Assembly: GCA_038237925.1 (NCBI GenBank)
Contig: JBBRYF010000001.1
Coordinates: 186,001-250,000 of the forward strand
Length of the DNA: 64,000 nt
From: AC-32 sp038237925
GTDB lineage: Bacteria > Actinomycetota > Thermoleophilia > Gaiellales > Gaiellaceae
Reading direction: 5' to 3'
This document shows positions 31,970-40,081 of this stretch, piece by piece. Each line of letters opens with the position of its first letter. Position 1 is the stretch's first letter. Below the pieces are notes generated by a model. That model searched no databases. It was given only the letters and a program-made list of their open reading frames with translations, and had not been told where the DNA came from. The translations under genes were made by a program, and so were the position numbers.

Positions 31970-32842
31970 GTGGAGCCGACGGCGGTGGTGGAGCGGCTGT
32001 GGCCCGGCGAGGACGCCGTCGTCGAGCCGCTCGGCGGCGGGATCACCAACCACAACTTCAAGGTCGTCGTGGGTGGCGAGGCCTTCGTGCTGCGCATCGG
32101 CGGCAGGGACACGGCGCTGCTCGGGATCGACCGCAACGACGAGCACCAGGCCTCGCTGGTCGCCGGGCGGGCGGGGGTGGCGCCGGAGGTCGTGCGCTTT
32201 GTCGAGCCCGAGGGCTACCTCGTCACGCGCTTCCTCGGGGCCCGGTCGGTCCCGCCCGAGGAGCTGCGGCGGCCGCAGAACCTCGAGCGGGCGGCGCGGC
32301 TGCTGCGCACCGTCCACGAGGGCGAGCTGATCCCGGCGCGCTTCGACAGCTTCCGGGTGGTGGAGGCCTACCGTGACGAAGCCGCCGCGCACCGCGTCGA
32401 GACGCCGGCCGCCTATGCCGAGGCGAAGGAGCTGGCCGGCGAGATCGAGCGCAGGCGCGCCGGCGCCGCCCTCTGTCCCTGCCACAACGATCTCCTAAAC
32501 GCGAACTTCATCGACGACGGGGAGCGACTCTGGCTCGTGGACTGGGAGTACGCAGGCATGGGCGACCGCTTCTTCGACCTCGCCAACTTCGCCGTCAACC
32601 AGGAGCTCGGGCCGGCCGAGGACGGCCTGCTCCTGCGCGCGTACTTCGGTGACGAGCGCGAGGAGGATCTGGCCGCGCTGACGCTGATGCGCTTCATGTC
32701 GGACTTCCGGGAGGCGATGTGGGGAGTCGTGCAGCAGGCGATCTCGGAGCTCGAGTTCGACTTCGCCGCCTATGCCGAGCAGCACTTCGAGCGGATGCGA
32801 AAAACGGCGTCCGAAGAACGGTTCCGTTTGGCGCTCGCGTAA
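31970..32842 (+). CDS. choline/aminoglycoside-kinase-like phosphotransferase
   Basis: 290 residues. GGGITNHNFKVVVGGEAFVL is the nucleotide loop of choline/ethanolamine-kinase (LicA) proteins; catalytic loop CPCHNDLLNANFIDDG (H-N-D-x4-N), and metal Asp in LVDWEYAGMGDRFFDLA. This signature is closer to choline kinases than to APH enzymes. It fits a neighbourhood handling N-methylated amines, since a permease and a dimethylglycine-dehydrogenase-like enzyme follow. GTG start; gap of 67 bp to the permease. Confidence 0.87.
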   Translation: MEPTAVVERLWPGEDAVVEPLGGGITNHNFKVVVGGEAFVLRIGGRDTALLGIDRNDEHQASLVAGRAGVAPEVVRFVEPEGYLVTRFLGARSVPPEELRRPQNLERAARLLRTVHEGELIPARFDSFRVVEAYRDEAAAHRVETPAAYAEAKELAGEIERRRAGAALCPCHNDLLNANFIDDGERLWLVDWEYAGMGDRFFDLANFAVNQELGPAEDGLLLRAYFGDEREEDLAALTLMRFMSDFREAMWGVVQQAISELEFDFAAYAEQHFERMRKTASEERFRLALA

Positions 32843-32909
32843 CCCTATTTGACACTGCGGCGGTAGCCGTGGGTAAATCGACCGTCAATTCCCGAGTTTG
32901 GAGGCGAGC

Positions 32910-34451
32910 ATGGACATTGGCGAGCAGTCACCCGCCGATGAGCAACGTGACGAGGCCGACCTAGGACGGTTCGGTTACAAGCAGGAGCTGAGGCGGACCC
33001 TCGGGGTCTTCAGCTCGTTCGCCGTCGCGTTCTCCTACATCTCGCCTTCCACCGGCATCTTCACGCTCTTCGCGCTGGGCCTGACCACGATCGGCGGCGT
33101 CTTCATCTGGAGCTGGCCGATCGTCGCGCTCGGGCAGTTCATGATCGCGCTCGGCTTCGCGGAGCTTTCGAGCCACTATCCCGTGGCGGGCTCCGTCTTC
33201 CAGTGGACGAAGTACCTCGCGGGCAAGACGTACGCGTGGTTCGCCGGCTGGATCTACCTCTTTGCCGGAATCCTCACCGTGACGGCGGTCTGCGTGACGC
33301 TGCCGCTGGCGCTGATCCCCGCCTTCAACAACATGGGCTGGAATCTCGCGAACAGCCTCCACAACCAGCGGATCTTCGCGATCGTCACCCTGATCTCGAT
33401 CACGATCCTGAACATCTTCGGCGTCCGTCTGGTGGCGATCATCAACAACACGGGCGTCATGTTCGAGATCCTCGGGATGGTGGTCTTCGCGTTCGTCCTG
33501 GCGCTCTTCCACCACCACCAGAGCGGCGCGGTCATCTTCCACACCGGCGGCCAGAGCCTCACGGTGGGAACGTTCCTGATCGCGATGTTTATGTCGCTGT
33601 TTGTGATCTACGGCTTCGACACGGCCGGCACGCTCTCTGAGGAGACGAAGGACCCGCGGAAGGAGGCGCCAAAGGCGATCCTCGGCTCGATCGCCGGCGC
33701 GTTCATCATCGGCGGGATCTTCCTGTACGCGATGCTGCTCGCGATCCCCGACCTGAAGGGCGGGATCAAGGGCGCCTTCGGGCCGGCGCAGATCATCGAC
33801 GCGAACTTCGGCAACGCCTTCTCGACGGTGTTCCTGCTCGTCGTGTCGGCGGCGATCTACGTCTGCTGCCTCTCGATCATGACCTCGACGGTTCGCCTCT
33901 GTTTCGGCATGTCCCGCGACCAGGCGCTGCCCGCGGCGAAGGCGCTCAGCTGGGTGCATCCGAGGCTGCACACGCCGATCGGCTCGTGCATTGCGGTCGG
34001 CGCGCTCGCGTTCATCCCGATGCTCCAGTACGCGGGGGCCGGGATCATCGCGATCGCGGCGACGGGGATGATCTACCTGAGCTACTTCCTCGGCAACCTC
34101 GCGCTCCTGCGGGCGCGCCTGCGCGGCTGGCCGAAGACGAAGGCGCCGTTCTCGCTCGGCCGCTGGGCGATCCCGATCAACCTGGTCGCGCTAGCCTGGG
34201 GCGGCGGCATGCTGATCAACTTCGCCTGGCCCCGCGCGGCGACGAACCCGCGGCCGACGGAGCTCCCGGGGACGCTCAACTTCCACTGGCACTGGCTGAA
34301 CGGGAGGCCGGTGTTCTGGACGACGGTGATCACAATCGTGCTAGTCGGCGCGGTCTACTTCGCGCTTGTCCAGCGGCGGAAGCCTGCGCATCTCCAGGCG
34401 CCGGAGGGCGAGGTCTTTGCCGAAGACACGCCCACGGCGCCGGCGACGTAA
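32910..34451 (+). CDS. APC-family amino acid/amine permease
   Basis: 513 residues with 12 membrane segments. ELRRTLGVFSSFAVAFSYIS opens TM1, FAELSSHYPVAGSVFQWTKY spans TM2-3, LSEETKDPRKEAPKAILGSI marks the TM6-7 loop, and CFGMSRDQALPAAKAL is the TM8 region. Same branch as the permease at 11539, but with clearly different sequence. ATG at 32910 has GGAGG 5 bases upstream; the TTG at 32898 is rejected. It lies 3 bp before the FAD-GcvT gene, so likely imports its substrate. Confidence 0.92.
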   Translation: MDIGEQSPADEQRDEADLGRFGYKQELRRTLGVFSSFAVAFSYISPSTGIFTLFALGLTTIGGVFIWSWPIVALGQFMIALGFAELSSHYPVAGSVFQWTKYLAGKTYAWFAGWIYLFAGILTVTAVCVTLPLALIPAFNNMGWNLANSLHNQRIFAIVTLISITILNIFGVRLVAIINNTGVMFEILGMVVFAFVLALFHHHQSGAVIFHTGGQSLTVGTFLIAMFMSLFVIYGFDTAGTLSEETKDPRKEAPKAILGSIAGAFIIGGIFLYAMLLAIPDLKGGIKGAFGPAQIIDANFGNAFSTVFLLVVSAAIYVCCLSIMTSTVRLCFGMSRDQALPAAKALSWVHPRLHTPIGSCIAVGALAFIPMLQYAGAGIIAIAATGMIYLSYFLGNLALLRARLRGWPKTKAPFSLGRWAIPINLVALAWGGGMLINFAWPRAATNPRPTELPGTLNFHWHWLNGRPVFWTTVITIVLVGAVYFALVQRRKPAHLQAPEGEVFAEDTPTAPAT

Positions 34452-34454
34452 CGA

Positions 34455-36854
34455 GTGCCTGCCTCTGACGCCCGCGCCGTCGTCATCGGCGGGGGCGTCG
34501 GCGGCTGCTCGATCGCCTACTGGTTGACGCGGCTCGGCTGGGACGACGTCGTGCTGCTCGAGCGCGCCGACCTGACCAGCGGCTCGACCTTCCACTCCGC
34601 GGGGCTCGTCGGCCAGCTACGCGGCTCACTCAGCCTGACGCGGATGATGATGAGCTCTGTCGAGCTCTACCGCACCCTAGGCGACGAGGTCGGGCTCGAG
34701 ACGGGATGGCGCGAGGTCGGCTCGCTCCGGCTCGCTTCCTCGCAGGAGCGGATGGAGGAGCTGGCGCGCCAGGCGGGCTGGGCGAAAACCTTCGGGCTCC
34801 CGCTGGAGCTCGTCTCTGCCGAGGAGGCCCAGCGGCTCTTCCCGGCGATGTCCACCGAGAGCGTCCTCGGCGCCGCCTTCCTGCCGAGCGACGGGTACGT
34901 GGACCCGAGCCAGCTGACCTTCGCGCTCGCCGAGGGGGCGCGGCGACGGGGCGCGGAGGTTCGCACCTCGACGCGCGTCACCGGGATCCGGCTCGAAAAC
35001 GGCCGTGTCGCCGGGGTCGAGACCGACAGGGGAGAGATCGCGACCGAGCTCGTGGTCAACGCGGGTGGCATGTTCGCCGCGGAGCTCGGGGCGCTCGCCG
35101 GCGTCACGGTGCCGACCGTGCCGATGGCGCACGAGTACCTCGTCACGCGGCCGCTCGGCCTGCCGCTCGACCTGCCGACGATGCGCGACCCGTCGCTGCT
35201 CGTTTACTTCCGCGGCGAGTCCGGGGGTCTCGTGATGGGTGGCTACGAGCGAAACCCCGCGCCGTGGGGGCTCGAGGGCATCCCCGCCGACTTCAACGGC
35301 AAGCTCCTGGCCGAGGACTGGGAGCGCTTCGAGGAGCTGATGGAGAACGCGGTCGAGCGGGTGCCGTCCCTGGCAGACGCGGAGGTCGTGCGCCTGATCA
35401 ACGGGCCGGAGGCGTTCACCCCGGACGGCGAGTTCATCCTCGGCCCCTCGGAGGTGCCAGGCTTCTGGGTTGCCGCCGGCTTCTGCGCGCACGGCCTCGC
35501 GGGTGCGGGCGGGATGGGGCAGCTCGTGGCGGAGTGGCTCGTCGAGGGCACGCCGAGCCTTGACGTCTGGGAGATGGACTCGCGGCGCTTCGGGGGCAAC
35601 TACGAGGACCCCGGCTACACGCTCGCGCGCACCGTGGAGGTCTATTCGACCTATTACGACGTCAAGTACCCGGGCCACGAGCGGCAGGCCGGGCGGCCGC
35701 TGAAGGTCTCGCCCGCCTACGGCCGCCTGCAGGAGCTGGGCGCCGCCTTCGGCGAGAAGTCCGGCTGGGAGCGGGCCAACTGGTTCGAGTCGAACGCCGC
35801 GGCCGGCGACGAGTCGCTGCGCCCGCGAGGCTGGGCGGGCAAGCTCTGGTCACCCGCGATCGGCGCCGAGCACGTTGCCTGCCGCGAGCGGGCCGCGCTC
35901 TTCGACGAGACGTCGTTCGCCAAGATCGAGGTCTCCGGTGAGGGCGCGGCCGAGTTCCTCGAGAGCCTCTGCGACAACCGCGTCGCCCGCGGCGTGGGCG
36001 CGATCACCTACACGCAGATGCTCAACCCGCGCGGCGGGATCGAGTGCGACTTCACCGTTACGCGACTCGCCGAGGATCGCTTCCGGATCGTCACCGGGAC
36101 CGCGTTCGGCCGCCACGACCTCGCCTGGATCGCCTCGCACGCGGGGGAGGGCGTGCGGGTGGACGACGTCACCGACGAGCTCGCGTGCCTCGGGCTCTGG
36201 GGGCCTGCCGCGCGGGAGATCCTGCAGCCCGTCGCCTCGGAGGAGCTTTCCTTCGGGTACATGCGCTCGTGGGAGCTGGAGGTCGGCGAGATCCCGTGCC
36301 TCGCGCTGCGCGTCACCTACGTGGGCGAGTTCGGCTGGGAGCTCTACTGCCCGATGGAGCGCGGGCTCGAGCTCTGGGACGCACTCTGGGAAGCGGGCTG
36401 CGCGCACGGGCTCGTCGCGGGCGGCTACAAGGCGATCGACTCGATGCGGCTCGAGAAGGGCTACCGCGTGTGGGGCACCGACATCACGCCGGACGACACG
36501 CCCTACGAGGCCGGGCTCGGCTTCGCGGTCAAGCTCGACAAGGAGTTCATCGGTAAGGAGGCGCTACTCGGCGCGCAGGAGCCGGAGCGGAAGCTCGCCT
36601 GCCTCGTGCTGGCCGATCCGCGTTCGGTCGCGCTCGGCTCGGAGCCGGTACGCGTGGACGGCGAGATCACCGGCCGCGTGACGAGCGGCGGCTACGGCTA
36701 CACCGTCGAGCGCTCGATCGCGTACGCGTACCTGCCTGCCGGGGCGGTGGAGCCGGGCCGAGCGGTCGAGGTGGAGATCTTCGGCGAGTGGGTGCCGGGC
36801 GAGGTCGCGGCGGAGCCGCTCTTCGACCCGGCGGGCGAGCGAGTGCGCGCCTAG
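34455..36854 (+). CDS. FAD-dependent dimethylglycine/sarcosine dehydrogenase-like protein (FAD + GcvT domains)
   Basis: 799 residues. N-terminal DAO-type FAD domain: VVIGGGVGGCSIAYWLTRLG. TFHSAGLVGQL matches the His-containing loop that is covalently flavinylated in DMGDH/SARDH. C-terminal folate-binding GcvT domains: LFDETSFAKIEVSGEGAAEF, VTYVGEFGWELYCPM and DITPDDTPYEAGLGFAVKLD. Such enzymes oxidatively demethylate N-methylglycines and pass the C1 unit to tetrahydrofolate. The exact substrate is not determined. GTG start 4 bases after the permease stop. Confidence 0.93.
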   Translation: MPASDARAVVIGGGVGGCSIAYWLTRLGWDDVVLLERADLTSGSTFHSAGLVGQLRGSLSLTRMMMSSVELYRTLGDEVGLETGWREVGSLRLASSQERMEELARQAGWAKTFGLPLELVSAEEAQRLFPAMSTESVLGAAFLPSDGYVDPSQLTFALAEGARRRGAEVRTSTRVTGIRLENGRVAGVETDRGEIATELVVNAGGMFAAELGALAGVTVPTVPMAHEYLVTRPLGLPLDLPTMRDPSLLVYFRGESGGLVMGGYERNPAPWGLEGIPADFNGKLLAEDWERFEELMENAVERVPSLADAEVVRLINGPEAFTPDGEFILGPSEVPGFWVAAGFCAHGLAGAGGMGQLVAEWLVEGTPSLDVWEMDSRRFGGNYEDPGYTLARTVEVYSTYYDVKYPGHERQAGRPLKVSPAYGRLQELGAAFGEKSGWERANWFESNAAAGDESLRPRGWAGKLWSPAIGAEHVACRERAALFDETSFAKIEVSGEGAAEFLESLCDNRVARGVGAITYTQMLNPRGGIECDFTVTRLAEDRFRIVTGTAFGRHDLAWIASHAGEGVRVDDVTDELACLGLWGPAAREILQPVASEELSFGYMRSWELEVGEIPCLALRVTYVGEFGWELYCPMERGLELWDALWEAGCAHGLVAGGYKAIDSMRLEKGYRVWGTDITPDDTPYEAGLGFAVKLDKEFIGKEALLGAQEPERKLACLVLADPRSVALGSEPVRVDGEITGRVTSGGYGYTVERSIAYAYLPAGAVEPGRAVEVEIFGEWVPGEVAAEPLFDPAGERVRA

Positions 36855-37578
36855 GCGAGCGCGCCGTGGCGCTGCAACAGCTCCAGCACCTCGTCGTGCG
36901 GGAGCCCGCGTTTGACCCGGCCTTTGCGGCCCTCGACGTCGGGCGCCGCCCAAAGCGCGTTCAACACCGCCTCCTCCGTCGCGTCCACGGCCGCTTCGAA
37001 GAGGTCGTCGAGCTCGGTGTCGGGGAACGAGCGCTCGGTCGAGGTGGCGAAGGCGAGGAAGATTTCGCCACTGCCGTGGTGGGCGACCGAGCGGTTCGCG
37101 CGAGACCGAGGCCGGCGCGGCGGGCCACGCGCTCGAGCTGAGCCGGTGCGAGCGGCGCATCGGTCGCGATTACGACGATGCAGCTCCCGGCCGGGGTCGC
37201 CGCCCCGTCATCGCCGCCGAGGAAACGACCCACCGGTACGCTTGCGACCCGGAGCTGGCGCGCGGTGCCGAAGTTCGCCAGCACGAAAGCGCCGAGGCCC
37301 TTCCAGCCGAGGCAGCTCATGCCGGTCCCGGCTCCGACAGCGCCCTCGGCGATCGGCCATTCGGACGCGGCGGCGACCGCGCGGCCGGCGTCTGCCGCCT
37401 CGACCTGGACCGGGTACGCGTCGCTCAGGTGGCTGTCGTCGCACTCGCCGACGACCGGGATGACCACCTCGTCCGTCCCGCTCGAGCGGGAGGTCGCCGC
37501 CGGTCGCGCGCGGCCGCCGGCCGTGATGGCGGTGCACTCGGGCAACCTGGGGGCGGTCAGGCGGATGGAGCTGGCCAT
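36851..37578 (-). pseudogene. S58/P1 (DmpA-like) peptidase, 5'-truncated and frameshifted
   Basis: Reading from 37578: VVIPVVGECDDSHLSDAYP, then AEGAVGAGTGMSCLGWKGL and ATPAGSCIVVIATDAPL are strong P1-family matches (internal self-cleavage region and beta chain). Near 37097 one base is missing; the downstream frame gives VAHHGSGEIFLAFATSTERS and HDEVLELLQRHGALA to the stop at 36851. The N-terminal half is absent, with an in-frame stop just upstream. The family hydrolyses D- or beta-aminoacyl peptides. Stop overlaps the convergent FAD-GcvT stop. Confidence 0.78.
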
Positions 37579-38068
37579 CGAGTCGATCCGCAGGCTGAGC
37601 GGGAGTTAGGCAGGCCGTGCGTAGCGAGCGACCGAGCTCTAACCCCGCGGACTTCCTCTGGCTCCTGCTCCCCTTATGGGTGGCTGCCGGTGGTGACTGC
37701 CTGTGCGCCGAGCTGGTGGGGAAGGTCATGCCCCCGTTGTGGCAGTACTTGTGAAGGCACTCGAGCTCATGTCGGCCCCCAGAGCGTCGGCCCCCAGCAT
37801 TTAGTTCGTTTCTCCTGCACAGCGGCAACTTCTGGGGGTGCCGCGGTGGGGGCCATGGGTGCCGATCATGGATCCCCAGCAGTTGCCCGTGGTCACGGTC
37901 TAGGCGCGGTGGATGAGGGCGAAGGCCATGCCCCCGTTGTGGCAGTACTTGTGCTGGCTGCAACGCAACGACCGAATTTAGGCACCCGCCAAGCCGACAA
38001 GAGAGTCATCATCAGCGCATCACTGATCGTCCGCGCGTCTGCGCGGACTTGAACAAGGAGGCGCGATC
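37579..38068. other. gene-poor 490-bp stretch with 33-bp repeats
   Basis: No supported gene. Two 33-bp copies at 37721-37753 and 37921-37953 (one mismatch, exactly 200 bp apart) and two GTCGGCCCCCAG 12-mers near 37770-37795. Short minus frames across the 33-mers encode HKYCHNGGM, but lack starts. It may be scar or regulatory DNA inside the island. Confidence 0.5.
37721..37953. repeat. pair of 33-bp direct repeats, 200-bp period
   Basis: Copies 37721-37753 and 37921-37953 differ only at the sixth base (T/C); core CATGCCCCCGTTGTGGCAG. The 167 bp between them and the flanks show no similarity, so this is not a tandem duplication of the whole 200-bp unit. Confidence 0.8.
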
Positions 38069-38161
38069 GTGGTCGCAGCACTCGGCATCGGCATCATTGG
38101 AACGATCCTCGTGGTCATTCTCGTCATCGCGGCGATCCTGTTCTTCCTGCGCCGGCGCTGA
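38069..38161 (+). CDS. 30-residue hydrophobic small membrane protein
   Basis: GTG start with AAGGAGG at ideal distance. One membrane helix (IIGTILVVILVIAAILFF) followed by LRRR, i.e. N-out/C-in by the positive-inside rule. Resembles tiny actinobacterial single-span peptides; function unknown. The next gene, YihY, begins 138 bp downstream. Confidence 0.6.
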   Translation: MVAALGIGIIGTILVVILVIAAILFFLRRR

Positions 38162-38299
38162 AATCGGCTGCGAAGCCGGGGTCGATCTCTTATTCGCGCG
38201 CGCACGCGATCGAGGCGCTCGTTCAGTCGATGGGCGGATAGGCTGGCTTCCAGCCTCTGACCGGATGAGCGTCTGCGAGAGCCGGGTAAGGCGAGGGAG

Positions 38300-39325
38300 A
38301 TGAGCGGCTTCGGCAAGAGATACAGCGCCTTCGATCGCTTCCAGCAGCGGCACCGCTGGCTCGGCTTCCCGCTCGCCGTGTTCCTGAAGTACGCCGACGA
38401 CCAGGGCGGTTACCTGGCGGCGACGATCACCTACTATGGCTTCTTCGCAATCTTCCCGCTCCTACTCGTGCTGACGACCGTACTCGGCTTCGTGTTGCAG
38501 GGGCACCGTCACCTCGAGCACCGGATCGTCAACTCCGCGCTGGGCCAGTTCCCCGTCATCGGGCCTCAGCTCAGCCGCGGTTCGCTGCACGGGAGCGCGC
38601 TCGCGCTCGGCCTCGGCCTCGCCGCAGCGCTCTGGGCCGGGATGGGCGTCTTCCTCGCCGCCCAGAACGCGATGAACCACCTCTGGGGCGTCCCCTTCAA
38701 GCGCCGGCCCGACCCCCTCCACGCGCGCGGGCGCGCGCTCCTCCTGTTGCTCCTGCTCGGCGGCGGCGCCCTCGCGACGACGATCCTCGCCGCGCTCGCG
38801 ACGGTCGGCGCCCACTTCGGCCTCTCCTGGAAGCTCGGCTCGGTCGCGCTCTCGACCGTGCTCAACGTCGGCCTCTTCTGGCTCGGCTTCCGCGTACTCA
38901 CGGCACGCGAGGTGAGCTGGCGGCAGCTGCGCGGCGGCGCGATCGCCGCCGGGATCCTCTACGAGCTGCTGCAAACACTCGGCGGCTACTACGTCGGCCA
39001 CACGCTCAAGCATGCCAGCAACGTCTACGGCACCTTCGGCCTCGTCATCGGCCTGCTCTCCTGGATCTACGTGTCCGCCCACATCACCCTGCTCGCAGCC
39101 GAGGGAAACGTCGTCGCGGCCAGGAGGCTGTGGCCGCGCAGCTTCTCGCTCATGATCGAGCAGCCCGCGACTCAAGCCGACAAGCGCGCCCTAACGCAGC
39201 GCGGCAAGGTCGAAGAACGACGCCAGGACGAGACCGTGAGCGTCGACTTCCCCGCTCCCGACATGCCCGAGAGGTCGGTCACCGGCGGCGGTTCGGACGA
39301 CACCGACCAGCAGCCCTCGGCGTAG
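38300..39325 (+). CDS. YihY/BrkB family membrane protein
   Basis: 341 residues. FPLAVFLKYADDQGGYLAA and ITYYGFFAIFPLLLVLTTVL are the family signature, followed by YGTFGLVIGLLSWIYVSAH. Six hydrophobic segments, then a charged 60-residue tail (ADKRALTQRGKVEERRQD). The family is called virulence factor BrkB, but the function is unsettled (not RNase BN). ATG at 38300 with GAGGGAG upstream. Confidence 0.92.
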   Translation: MSGFGKRYSAFDRFQQRHRWLGFPLAVFLKYADDQGGYLAATITYYGFFAIFPLLLVLTTVLGFVLQGHRHLEHRIVNSALGQFPVIGPQLSRGSLHGSALALGLGLAAALWAGMGVFLAAQNAMNHLWGVPFKRRPDPLHARGRALLLLLLLGGGALATTILAALATVGAHFGLSWKLGSVALSTVLNVGLFWLGFRVLTAREVSWRQLRGGAIAAGILYELLQTLGGYYVGHTLKHASNVYGTFGLVIGLLSWIYVSAHITLLAAEGNVVAARRLWPRSFSLMIEQPATQADKRALTQRGKVEERRQDETVSVDFPAPDMPERSVTGGGSDDTDQQPSA

Positions 39326-39414
39326 CGCAGGCGAAGCTAAGCTCGCCAGTAACGTGCATACCACGCCGTGGCCGCGGCGCTTCCGATCCTCGACGAGCCG
39401 ACGGTGGTCACGCT

Positions 39415-39432
39415 CTAGAGGCGCGCCTCTAG
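39415..39432. promoter_or_regulatory. 18-bp perfect palindrome upstream of HGG copy 2
   Basis: CTAGAGGCGCGCCTCTAG is fully self-complementary and lies 104 bp before the ATG at 39536. Candidate operator or dimer binding site; nothing else in the window matches it. Confidence 0.45.
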
Positions 39433-39479
39433 GCATCTGGGCTAGGGCTATTCCGCCATTTCAAGCCGTTTTTCGCCGT

Positions 39480-39504
39480 CCGTTGCCTTTAGCGCGGGCA
39501 ACGG
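39480..39504. other. 8-bp-stem hairpin upstream of HGG copy 2
   Basis: CCGTTGCC and GGCAACGG pair around a 9-base loop, 32 bases before the start of the HGG gene. Could be a leader structure; no T-run follows. Confidence 0.4.
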
Positions 39505-39535
39505 CGTCCCGGGAGAAGCGTGTATTCTTTGCGCT

Positions 39536-40042
39536 ATGTCGAGCGCAGCTAAGCGCACTTGCAGAAGTCACAACAAGCGAAAAGGAGAGCCGTGCGGAGC
39601 GCGTGCTGTGACCGCCGAGGGGCTCTGCGCTATGCACGGCGGGCTCACCGATGCGAAGGCGATCGGCCGGCGCGGCGGGCAGGCGCGCACGCGGCCGGGC
39701 ATGGGCGGCAAGCAGCTGCCGGCGACGTTGCGTGAGCGGCTCGACGTCGCCAAGCTCGTCCTGTCTGAGCTGCACGCCAACAGCCGCGCCACCGCGACCG
39801 CCTGCACCTGCACGTCCAACCCGGGCGCCTGGTGTCCGGCGTCCGAGCCGCGCGGCTACGCGTCCAAGGGCGGGGCGCCTGCTGGTCTCGCCGATGTCGT
39901 CTCCGTCGCTGTCCAGACCGGCCTCGTCACCGTCGCGGATGGCGCGATCAAGGTCAATGGCGAGACCGTGGAAAGAATCGACGCCGGGGTACGCCCCCCG
40001 GCGAAGAATCCGAGCGCGAGCGCTCCTGGATACCTTCCTTGA
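39536..40042 (+). CDS. Cys-rich HGG-type mobile-element protein, copy 2
   Basis: 168 residues. N-terminal block KRTCRSHNKRKGEPCGARAV then GLCAMHGGLTDAKAIGRRGG: C-x10-C-x9-C-x2-H-G-G, a zinc-ribbon-like module seen in phage and island proteins. A second Cys group is TACTCTSNPGAWCP. The C-terminal part (LADVVSVAVQTGLVTVADGA to VRPPAKNPSASAPG) is paralogous to the protein at 28333. ATG at 39536. It ends 40 bp before the convergent cyclase gene. Confidence 0.72.
   Translation: MSSAAKRTCRSHNKRKGEPCGARAVTAEGLCAMHGGLTDAKAIGRRGGQARTRPGMGGKQLPATLRERLDVAKLVLSELHANSRATATACTCTSNPGAWCPASEPRGYASKGGAPAGLADVVSVAVQTGLVTVADGAIKVNGETVERIDAGVRPPAKNPSASAPGYLP
39984..40024 (+). repeat. 41-bp repeat, copy B, in HGG copy 2
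   Basis: Identical to 28802-28842. The same orientation means that recombination between copies would delete or loop out the 11.2 kb that holds the cargo. Confidence 0.85.
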
Positions 40043-40081
40043 TGGAGTGTTGGCAGGTCGCGTCGAGCGTCGCGATTTCCG

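Noticed and set aside
37208..37963. 251-residue minus frame through the 33-bp repeats
   Set aside because: Composition is Arg/Pro shadow-like over the peptidase remnant, and no start or domain supports it.
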